Positions 21,383 to 29,103 of a stretch of 64,000 bases of DNA are shown piece by piece (position 1 is the stretch's first letter; each line of letters starts with the position of its first letter). A program made the translations under genes and the position numbers. Under the pieces are notes generated by a model that was not told where the DNA came from, made no database searches, and saw nothing but the letters and a program-made list of their open reading frames with translations. The DNA is from Akkermansiaceae bacterium (GTDB lineage Bacteria; Verrucomicrobiota; Verrucomicrobiia; Verrucomicrobiales; Akkermansiaceae). The stretch lies in the NCBI GenBank assembly GCA_024233115.1, contig JACKQB010000006.1, forward strand, positions 62,001 through 126,000, in the 5' to 3' direction.

Positions 21383-22846
21383 CTACATCTCTAACATCAA
21401 CCGACCAGGATTCTCCAGGCAGTCCTTGATCCGGATCAGAAAAGTAACCGCCTCCTTGCCGTCGACGAGACGGTGGTCGTAGCTCAGGGCGAGATACATC
21501 ATCGGCAGGATGACCACTTCCCCATCGACCGCCATCGGGCGCTGCTGGATGGTGTGCATACCGAGGATGCCGCTCTGTGGCGGGTTCAGGATTGGCGTGC
21601 TGAGCAGCGAGCCGTAGACACCACCGTTAGAGATGGTGAAGACCCCGCCCTGAAGATCGGCGAGCTCCATCCTTCCCTCCTTCGCCTTGGTGGCGTAATC
21701 GAGGATATCCTGTTCGATTTCCGCGAAGCCTTTTTGATCACAGTCGCGCAGCACGGGAACCACGAGACCTTTGTCGGTGCCGATGGCAACGCCGACATCG
21801 TAGAAATTGTTTTGGACGATATCGGTTCCATCGATGCGGGCGTTGATGCCGGGCACGTCCTTGAGTGCCTGCACCGTCGCTTTGACAAAAAACGACATAA
21901 AGCCGAGCTTACAGCCGTGTTTTTTAATGAAGTCCTCCTGCACCTCCTTGCGCAGCTTCATGATCGCACTCATATCCACCTCGTTAAAGGTGGTGAGGAT
22001 GGCGGCGGTCTGCTGGGCATTGACAAGGTGGCTGGCGATCTTACGGCGCAGCATACTCATCTTGCGGCGGGTGGTCCGACCGTTATCATTGCTTTCCGCC
22101 GCGCCAGCCTGCTCCGGCTTGCCGGGCTGCACGGATAGGTCCGGCTTGACAAGATCCACAGGAGCTGGCTTTCCGGTTGCCGGTTTCTGGCTTCCGGCTT
22201 CTTTCAATACTGGTGTTGATACCGGTGTCGATATTGGAGTTGCTGGCTCCACCTTGGGACTTTGCTCCTGGGTCTGCGGCGATACCGCTCCAACAGCAAG
22301 CGTGGCGATCACTGTCCCGATAGGCACTTCCTCACCTTCGGGAACCAGGATGGTGATCACGCCGCCTTCCTCGGCCTCAAGTTCGGTTGAAACCTTGTCG
22401 GTGTCCAAAGTAACCAGCGCATCATCTTTGGCCACTGTGCTTCCGTTAGAAACAAGCCAGCGACCCACACTCGCGGAGGTAATCGACTCCCCGGCGGCGG
22501 GCACCTTGATATCAATCACCTTGCCATTCCCGGTAGGCAGCACTGCCAGGGTAGGCGCCGGAGCAGCAACCGACGGTTTCTCGCTCCCTGCCTCCGGCAT
22601 CTTGTCCACTGCGCCATCCTCGATGGTTCCCACCACGGTTCCAATGGCAACCTCCTCGCCCTCTTGGACGAGGATCTTCAGGACACCCGCGGAAAGGGCC
22701 TCCAGATCATTGGAAACCTTGTCGGTCTCGATCGTAAGAACCGTTTCACCTTTGGCAACGGCATCACCGTCGTGTTTGTGCCAGCGTGCGACATTCGCGG
22801 AGGTGATCGACTCTCCGACATTGGGGATTTTGACTTCAGTAGCCAT
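21383..22846 (-). CDS. sucB: 2-oxoglutarate dehydrogenase E2 (dihydrolipoyllysine succinyltransferase), double-lipoyl type
   Basis: Transfers succinyl groups from E1 via lipoyl arms to CoA in the TCA cycle. The 487 residues comprise two N-terminal lipoyl domains, the first with TIETDKVSNDLEA (lysine near 43) and the second with LDTDKVSTELEAEEGG (near 150), each followed by a Pro/Ala/Thr linker. A catalytic domain from about 250 (RKMSMLRRKIASHLVNAQQ) ends with the active-site ALSYDHRLVDGKEAV. No peripheral subunit-binding domain is recognisable in the linker between the second lipoyl domain and the catalytic core; E2 proteins usually have one. It follows sucA by 33 bp. The E3 gene is not in the window. 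Confidence 0.93.
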   Translation of the reverse strand: MATEVKIPNVGESITSANVARWHKHDGDAVAKGETVLTIETDKVSNDLEALSAGVLKILVQEGEEVAIGTVVGTIEDGAVDKMPEAGSEKPSVAAPAPTLAVLPTGNGKVIDIKVPAAGESITSASVGRWLVSNGSTVAKDDALVTLDTDKVSTELEAEEGGVITILVPEGEEVPIGTVIATLAVGAVSPQTQEQSPKVEPATPISTPVSTPVLKEAGSQKPATGKPAPVDLVKPDLSVQPGKPEQAGAAESNDNGRTTRRKMSMLRRKIASHLVNAQQTAAILTTFNEVDMSAIMKLRKEVQEDFIKKHGCKLGFMSFFVKATVQALKDVPGINARIDGTDIVQNNFYDVGVAIGTDKGLVVPVLRDCDQKGFAEIEQDILDYATKAKEGRMELADLQGGVFTISNGGVYGSLLSTPILNPPQSGILGMHTIQQRPMAVDGEVVILPMMYLALSYDHRLVDGKEAVTFLIRIKDCLENPGRLMLEM

Positions 22847-22879
22847 GGAAATAGTGGATGTTAGGTTGGATTGGGGAAA

Positions 22880-25720
22880 TTAGACTTCGAATGCCTGCTC
22901 CACGAGCATTTTCTGCTCGCGAAGGTGTTGCGCTTTGGAGCCAGCGGCGGGGCTGGAGGATGACTTGCGACCTGCGTACCGGATCCGGGCACGGAGAATA
23001 GCCTCAAGACGCGGTGTGATGTAGGAACGGGCACCCATATTCCGTGGCTCCTCCTGGGCCCAGACCCATTTACGCGCCTGCGGATACTGGCTGATAATCA
23101 ATTCCAGCATCTCGGAATTAAAGGGATAGAGCTGCTCGATACGGATGATCGCGGTATTGCCGATTCCTTGTTTAGCACGGTATTCGACAAGATCGTAGAA
23201 CACCTGACCGCTGCAGAAAACGACCCGTTCGACATCACCCGGCTTTTCAAAATCCTTGGTATCAGGAAGAATCTCCTGGAAGCAGGCGCCCTCGAGGAAG
23301 TCCTCCTCCGAGGAAACGGCTTCCGGATGGGACAGCAGGCTCTTCGGCGTCATCAGGACCAGGGGCTTGCGGAAACCGCGCTTCTTCTGTCGGCGCAAGG
23401 CATGGAAATACTGCGCCGGCGTGGTGAGGTTTCCGACCTGGATGTTTTTCTCAGCGCAGAGCTGGAGGAACCTTTCGAGTCGGGCACTGGAGTGCTCCGG
23501 CCCCATCCCGGAATATCCGTGGGGAAGAAGCATCACCAGGCTGCTGGGCGTCTGCCACTTCGACTCGGCCGATGAGATAAACTGGTCAATGATCACCTGC
23601 GCGCCATTGGCAAAGTCGCCAAACTGGGCTTCCCACATGATCAGCATGTTAGGGCTGCCGAGTGAATACCCGTAATCAAAACCTAACACCGCAGCCTCGG
23701 AGAGCAGGGAGTTGTAAACACAGAACTTCGCCTGGTCATCCGAGAGCACTTTCAGAGGAATGAACTGGTCCTCTGTTTCCGTATCCGTGAAAACCGCGTG
23801 ACGCTGGCTGAAGGTGCCGCGACGCACATCCTGGCCGGACAGTCTGACCGGATGCCCCTCCATCAGCAGCGAACCCCATGCCAGGGACTCGGCAAAAGCC
23901 CAGTCGAATGGCCCCTTGTTCTGAAGGGCCTCCAGCCTGCGCGGAATAAAGCGCTGGGCCAGTGTTTTGTGAAGATTGAAACCCTCGGGCACCGTGGTGA
24001 GCACCTTGCCGATGTGTTGCAGGGTATCCCGTGATATGCCGGTGGGAACTGGCGCGTGCGAGTAGGCCGGCTGGGCTTCGGCCGTAGAACCGCTGTAGAC
24101 GGTGCGGTCGCCGGCCTCCATGGCCTCCACCATGCGCTCATAGCCCTCGTCGAGACTCTGCATCACAGCATTTTCAATCCCGTCGGCCTCCGCTTGCGTC
24201 AGTAAACCCTCGGCGACGATGCGCTCTTTGTAGAGATGACCAATCGGTTTGCGGGCATCGACTTTTTTGTAGATATGCGGCTGTGTGAAGGCGGCCTGGT
24301 CAGCTTCGTTGTGGCCGTGACGCCGGTAGCAATACATGTCGAGAACGATGTCCCTGCCAAAGGTCTGGCGGAACTCGAGAGCGAGCATGGCGGCCCACAC
24401 CAGATCGTCAGGCTGCTCGCCGTTGACGTGAATGACGGGTGCCTCGATCATTTTCGCCACGTCCGTCGCGTAGTGGGACGAGCGTGCGTCTTCGGGCATG
24501 GTGGTGAAACCAATCTGGTTATTGATGATAATGTGGATGGTGCCTCCGGTGCGGTACCCGGGGAGCTGGGAGAGGTTCAAGACCTCGGCAACCGAGCCCT
24601 GTCCGGCAAAGGCGGCATCACCGTGGATCAGGATCGGCAGGACTTTCCGACGGTGTTCTTCGGTGACCGTCCGCTCGGACTCCAGAATATCATCGCCCCC
24701 GATAAGGCGCTGGCGCGCACGGGCCTTGCCTTCCACCACCGCATTCACCGCTTCAAGGTGACTCGGGTTGGCCGCCAGGGCAACACGCACCTCGCCGTCC
24801 GGAAGCGTCCGTGTGCCCTCGTAGCCGAGGTGGTATTTCACATCACCATCCCCGGCAACCAGATCGGGCACGTAGTTCGGTGTGAACTCGTAGAGCAGTG
24901 TGGTCAGCGACTTTTGCAGGAAATTGCGCAATACATTGAGTCGACCGCGGTGGGCCATCCCCATTTCGATTTCGCGGATGTCATTCGCCGGGCATTGCTC
25001 AAGGATCGTGTTGAGCAGCACCATCGTCGCTTCACCCCCTTCCAGGGAAAAGCGTTTTTCGCCGAGAAACTTCTTGGCCAGGAATGATTCGAACAGCTGG
25101 GATTCAAGCAACCACTTGAGCACCTTGCCTTCCTCGCCTTTGAGCGCGTTGAGCTGCTCATCGCGATGCTCGACACGGCTGCGGATCCAATTCCGGATCT
25201 CCGTGTTGAAAATGTGCATAAACTCGACACCCAGATACCCACAGTAGGTATCTTCGAGCATGGCGATCATTTCGCGCAGCTTCATTTTCTGCCCGTGACG
25301 GAAATACTGGGTGGAGACCACGCGGTCGAGATCACTTTCCTCCAGACCAAATGAGGCCAGCTCCAGCCGGGGGTTACGCACCGCTCCCTCGTCCAGTGGG
25401 TTGAGATGCGCCTGCGTGTGACCCAGGGTGCGGTAGTTATAGAGCAGGCTGACCACCTTGCCCCGGAAGTTCAGGTAATGTTCGTCATCCGATTGAATCT
25501 CCACATTTTCAGTAGGCACGGAAGTTGCGGCGGCGGGGGCAACAGCCGGAGCCGCGACCTGCTGCGCGCCGTCACGCTGCTTCAGCTGGGCAACCCCCAG
25601 CTCAAAACCTTCAAAAAAGGCACACCAATCGGATTCCACCGATTGCGGATCCTTACACCACTGGTCGTATTTCTGCTCCAGAAGATCCGCGTTGAAGCGG
25701 GCTGATACCGATGATTTCAT
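22880..25720 (-). CDS. sucA: 2-oxoglutarate dehydrogenase E1 component
   Basis: Thiamine-diphosphate decarboxylase that starts the OGDH reaction. The 946-residue length is normal for E1o. The N-terminal arm contains LEQKYDQWCKDPQSVESDW. The core shows RGRLNVLRNFLQKSL, the ThDP/Mg site HGDAAFAGQGSVAEV followed by INNQIGFTT, and downstream EAQFGDFANGAQVIIDQF and LPHGYSGMGPEHSSAR. It ends with a QEEPRNMGARSYI stretch. It is followed after 33 bp by sucB and then DedA. There is no actinobacterial-type fusion to an E2 domain. Confidence 0.97.
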   Translation of the reverse strand: MKSSVSARFNADLLEQKYDQWCKDPQSVESDWCAFFEGFELGVAQLKQRDGAQQVAAPAVAPAAATSVPTENVEIQSDDEHYLNFRGKVVSLLYNYRTLGHTQAHLNPLDEGAVRNPRLELASFGLEESDLDRVVSTQYFRHGQKMKLREMIAMLEDTYCGYLGVEFMHIFNTEIRNWIRSRVEHRDEQLNALKGEEGKVLKWLLESQLFESFLAKKFLGEKRFSLEGGEATMVLLNTILEQCPANDIREIEMGMAHRGRLNVLRNFLQKSLTTLLYEFTPNYVPDLVAGDGDVKYHLGYEGTRTLPDGEVRVALAANPSHLEAVNAVVEGKARARQRLIGGDDILESERTVTEEHRRKVLPILIHGDAAFAGQGSVAEVLNLSQLPGYRTGGTIHIIINNQIGFTTMPEDARSSHYATDVAKMIEAPVIHVNGEQPDDLVWAAMLALEFRQTFGRDIVLDMYCYRRHGHNEADQAAFTQPHIYKKVDARKPIGHLYKERIVAEGLLTQAEADGIENAVMQSLDEGYERMVEAMEAGDRTVYSGSTAEAQPAYSHAPVPTGISRDTLQHIGKVLTTVPEGFNLHKTLAQRFIPRRLEALQNKGPFDWAFAESLAWGSLLMEGHPVRLSGQDVRRGTFSQRHAVFTDTETEDQFIPLKVLSDDQAKFCVYNSLLSEAAVLGFDYGYSLGSPNMLIMWEAQFGDFANGAQVIIDQFISSAESKWQTPSSLVMLLPHGYSGMGPEHSSARLERFLQLCAEKNIQVGNLTTPAQYFHALRRQKKRGFRKPLVLMTPKSLLSHPEAVSSEEDFLEGACFQEILPDTKDFEKPGDVERVVFCSGQVFYDLVEYRAKQGIGNTAIIRIEQLYPFNSEMLELIISQYPQARKWVWAQEEPRNMGARSYITPRLEAILRARIRYAGRKSSSSPAAGSKAQHLREQKMLVEQAFEV

Positions 25721-25876
25721 AGGGGAAAAATGTGAATTTACAGACGCCAGGTGCTTTTATTGCTTGGTGCGCGCTGAATCTTGGGTGTAATTACTGGCAC
25801 GCCCCCCGGGAGTCAACGCACAAGCTGACCATTTTTGCTATTTCTTTTTAATCCTACTTTCCACGCACATCCTTTC

Positions 25877-26809
25877 ATGATCGACGTCAAAAACCTCACC
25901 AAGCGATACGGCAGGCACGCCGCTGTCAGCGATATTAGCTTCCAAGTGGGCCATGGCAAAATCGTCGGCTTCCTCGGCCCCAATGGCGCCGGCAAGACAA
26001 CCACCCTGCGCATGCTGACCGGCTACCTGCCGCCCAGCTCAGGCAGCGCCGAGGTGGCGGGCTATGACATTTTCCGCCAGTCACTCAAGGCGAGACGCAA
26101 AATCGGCTACATGCCCGAGAATGTGCCCCTCTACGATGAAATGCGCGTCCGCGAGTACCTCCGCTATCGCGCCCAGCTCAAGGGACTCAGGGGCAAGGAG
26201 GCCCGACAGCACATCGGCGAGGCCATGGACCTCTGCGGACTGTCCGATGTGCGCCGGAAAATGATCAAAACCCTCTCCAAGGGATACCGTCAACGCGTCG
26301 GCCTCGCCGATGCCCTGGTGCACAAACCCGATCTCCTCATCCTCGACGAGCCGACCAATGGTCTCGACCCCAACCAAATCCGGTCGATCCGTAACCTGAT
26401 CAGGCGGCTCGGTGAAACCCATACCATCATGGTTTCCACCCACATCCTCAGCGAGGTGGAGATGACCTGCGACCATGTCATCATCATCGATGAAGGAAAG
26501 ATCAAGGCCACCGGCTCGCCCACGGAACTGGTCAGCCAGATGCGGGCGGCAGGAAAAATCACCGTCGAGCTTTACGCCGATCCGGAAACGTCAGCAGGCG
26601 CACTGGCCCGGCTCGAACATGTCAAAAAAGTGATCGAAGAGGAATCCGGCGACGACTGGACACGCTTTTCGATCCTGGTCGATTCCGGAACCGATACCCG
26701 CGAACGCATCGCCAACCTCGCCGCGCAATACGGCTGGCCGATCCGCACCCTGCACCGTCACCAGGCGACGCTGGAGGATGTTTTTGTCGAACTGACACGC
26801 AAGGACTAG
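25877..26809 (+). CDS. ABC transporter ATP-binding protein
   Basis: Cytoplasmic ATPase subunit of an ABC-2-like exporter, about 310 residues. Motifs: Walker A GPNGAGKTTTLRML, Q-loop region GYMPENVPLYDEM, signature LSKGYRQRVGLADAL, Walker B LLILDEPTNGLDP, and H-switch STHILSEVE. The C-terminal extension (about 220-310) resembles GldA/CcmA-type exporters. The start at 25877 (MIDVKNLTKRYG) is preferred to an ATG at 25835, because the 14 extra residues are unlike the family. No permease gene lies beside it: the next gene is on the other strand. It is therefore an orphan subunit here. Confidence 0.9.
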   Translation: MIDVKNLTKRYGRHAAVSDISFQVGHGKIVGFLGPNGAGKTTTLRMLTGYLPPSSGSAEVAGYDIFRQSLKARRKIGYMPENVPLYDEMRVREYLRYRAQLKGLRGKEARQHIGEAMDLCGLSDVRRKMIKTLSKGYRQRVGLADALVHKPDLLILDEPTNGLDPNQIRSIRNLIRRLGETHTIMVSTHILSEVEMTCDHVIIIDEGKIKATGSPTELVSQMRAAGKITVELYADPETSAGALARLEHVKKVIEEESGDDWTRFSILVDSGTDTRERIANLAAQYGWPIRTLHRHQATLEDVFVELTRKD

Positions 26810-26855
26810 GCGGCACGGAAGGCGGCGGCACAGGTGGCACACTGGATGGAAAGCC

Positions 26856-26885
26856 AAAAACCAGCTGGACGGAGCCAGCTGGTTT
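26856..26885 (-). terminator. Intrinsic terminator of the Gfo/Idh oxidoreductase gene
   Basis: An 11-bp perfect stem (AAACCAGCTGG with CCAGCTGGTTT) around an ACGGAG loop, with further A residues on the plus strand that give a T-run on the minus-strand transcript. It lies between two converging genes and may work for both. Confidence 0.75.
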
Positions 26886-26922
26886 GGAACTGTCGGGCCT
26901 GCATCTTGTCCTACTCGCTGTT

Positions 26923-28326
26923 CTACAACTTGTAGTACTGCTCCCAGCCTTTGCGTGGGGCGGGGTCCAGCAGGGCATTGGCCGCGGCGTTGTTGGTGAT
27001 TTGTTTTTTCTCGCGGTCGAATTTGATTTCGCCGCCGAATCGCTGGCAGAGCACACCGATGTTAAACACCTGGGTCAGCACGCCGGAGACGGCAAAGGGG
27101 GAACGCGCTTCCTCCTCACCCTTGGCGGCGAGCAGGAAATTGGCGTAGTGATCCGAGTTCCTCTGTGGGAACTTGGGCAACTTGTCGCGCATCTCGATGT
27201 ATTTTTCCCGCGGCACAATGGTCAGAGGGGACCCGTGTGAACCACCCTGGAAGGCGATGTCTTTACCGTAAAGCACCTTGCCCGGATTGCCGAGCACCTT
27301 GTCCTTGCCGTCGCTGGTGTATTTCCCCTCGAGCCTGGGTTTGTTGTTCACCCCGTCGAACCAGTTGACCGTACAGGCGGGAAGCCCCGGTCCACGCTCG
27401 GGAAACTCAAAACGGATGCTCGTGGACGCCGGGTAGACCAGGTCGCTTTTGTTGACACCATCACGCATATCCGCCACGACGGTTTCGGGCAGCCCGAGCT
27501 GGAGGAAGCGATGCGGGGTATCGAAGACGTGTGGACCCCAGTCGCCGAAACAGCCGCTGCCGTAGTCATACCACGACCTCCATTCCTGGGGGTGGAGGCG
27601 TTTGCTGAACGGGTGCACGTGGTTGGCGCTGTCGATCCACTGGTCCCAGTTGATGCCGTCCGGCATGGCGTCCTGCGGGTATTTCGAGACGGTTTCCCCC
27701 CAGCCGTGCCAGCGGCGCGGGTTGTTCATGTGGGCGGTGATCCGGGTGATGTCCTTGATGACACCGGCTTCATACCAGGCCTTGAACTGGAAATAATTCG
27801 CCCCCGAGTGCCCCTGGTTCCCCATCTGCGTGACCAGCTTGGGATTTTTTGCCGCCATCCGAATCAGACGCTCGGCCTGGCCGAAGGTGTGGGTGAGCGG
27901 TTTTTCGACGTAGACGTGTTTACCCAGCGACATGGCCAGCATCGTCGCCGCGAAGTGGGCGTGGTCAGGTGTGGCAATCAGCACGGCGTCAATCTGATCC
28001 GCCATGGCATCAAACATTTTACGGAAATCGGTAAAGGTCTTTGCCTTGCCGAACTGCTTGAGTGAGCGCTGGGTGTGCTTGCCCTTGAGGTCGATATCAC
28101 AGAGCGCAACGACGTTGCAGTGGCCCGACTTGTGCAGCATGTGCAAGTCGCTGCCCCCCTGGTTACCGATGCCAATGGCAGCGAGATTGACTTTATCACC
28201 CGGCGCCCTGCCCTTGGAGGAATTCTGACCGAGGACCAGATTGGAGGGAAGGATGGTCAAGCCACCGAAAATCGCAGACTTCTTGATGAAGCTGCGCCGG
28301 GAAAACTGGGTATTTTTTGAACTCAT
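26923..28326 (-). CDS. Tat-exported Gfo/Idh/MocA-family oxidoreductase
   Basis: NAD(P)-dependent oxidoreductase that probably acts on a sugar or sugar derivative in the periplasm. From the ATG at 28326 it has 467 residues. The twin-arginine signal is plain: QFSRRSFIKKSAIFGGLTIL (about 7-26). The Rossmann fold follows with LAAIGIGNQGGSDLHML, the family's lysine motif is HVYVEKPLTHT (about 132), and a C-terminal substrate domain begins near 190 (GNQGHSGANYFQFKAWYEAG). An upstream ATG at 28350 would add eight residues and is less likely. Such exported Gfo/Idh proteins are abundant in Planctomycetes and Verrucomicrobia. It is monocistronic, with its own terminator. Confidence 0.9.
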   Translation of the reverse strand: MSSKNTQFSRRSFIKKSAIFGGLTILPSNLVLGQNSSKGRAPGDKVNLAAIGIGNQGGSDLHMLHKSGHCNVVALCDIDLKGKHTQRSLKQFGKAKTFTDFRKMFDAMADQIDAVLIATPDHAHFAATMLAMSLGKHVYVEKPLTHTFGQAERLIRMAAKNPKLVTQMGNQGHSGANYFQFKAWYEAGVIKDITRITAHMNNPRRWHGWGETVSKYPQDAMPDGINWDQWIDSANHVHPFSKRLHPQEWRSWYDYGSGCFGDWGPHVFDTPHRFLQLGLPETVVADMRDGVNKSDLVYPASTSIRFEFPERGPGLPACTVNWFDGVNNKPRLEGKYTSDGKDKVLGNPGKVLYGKDIAFQGGSHGSPLTIVPREKYIEMRDKLPKFPQRNSDHYANFLLAAKGEEEARSPFAVSGVLTQVFNIGVLCQRFGGEIKFDREKKQITNNAAANALLDPAPRKGWEQYYKL

Positions 28327-28562
28327 TGTAGTGGGTTCTACCCTACACAAACCGACTTTCTTTCACAACCCAAGAATTTGCCAATCCCAATTTCAGGATG
28401 CAACCTGCCCCGCTCCATCAAATCACCCCGACCGCCGTAATGTCACCAGCGTGACACCTAACACCCCAGACAGCCGGATTCCAAAAGACTCCGCGCCCCC
28501 CGAGGAATCCAGCTACACTGGTAAAACGGACACTATGGACAAGTTGCCACCTGGCCGGGGCA

Positions 28563-28964
28563 TCAGGCCGGAGCCGGAAGATCGAGGCTTGCTCCATCGT
28601 CCGTGGTCGGTTCGGCTGTGGCAGGGTTCACCTTCGACCTGACCTTGTCGGCAGCACTGCGCCCGGCGGCCGCACCCTTGGCGACTCCTTTTTCGACCGC
28701 TTCCTTAACCGATTGCGGGACAAACTCGTTGGCAAAAGCACCGGCAAACACCGCACCATAGGTGGCGCCATAGGCAACGTCAAAAATGGCGTCAGCAATC
28801 GCGGCCTTGAGCTTGGGGGCCGCCTCGCGGGCCTTGGCCTTGGCATCGTCCGCCCCCGCCTTAAAGGCCTCGGCGCAGGATTCAAAGTGGCGTTTTTCCT
28901 CAGAACCACCCTTTGACCGGCATGAGTCCTGACACATATCTTCATGATTGTTTTCTGTTTCCAT
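28563..28964 (-). CDS. Small alanine-rich helical protein of unknown function
   Basis: 133 residues, not recognised. The N-terminal 40 residues are polar with three cysteines (DMCQDSCRSKGG and FESCAEAF). The middle is a Gly/Ala-rich helix, DVAYGATYGAVFAGAFANEF (about 67-86), that could insert into or associate with a membrane. It is followed by QSVKEAVEKGVAKGAAAGRS and a low-complexity tail. It has good coding character and a purine-rich region before the ATG. It is isolated between two unrelated genes. Confidence 0.5.
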   Translation of the reverse strand: METENNHEDMCQDSCRSKGGSEEKRHFESCAEAFKAGADDAKAKAREAAPKLKAAIADAIFDVAYGATYGAVFAGAFANEFVPQSVKEAVEKGVAKGAAAGRSAADKVRSKVNPATAEPTTDDGASLDLPAPA

Positions 28965-29103
28965 AATCTTGTTAGTTGTTGTGGGAACCGGAGATTCCCA
29001 GTTCGTTACGTTGGATTAGACCACAGATTGATCCAATCCACCGTTACAATCGCCCCTCTTGATTATAACGCCAATGGAAAATCACTTTTTCCGGTAAAAA
29101 TCC

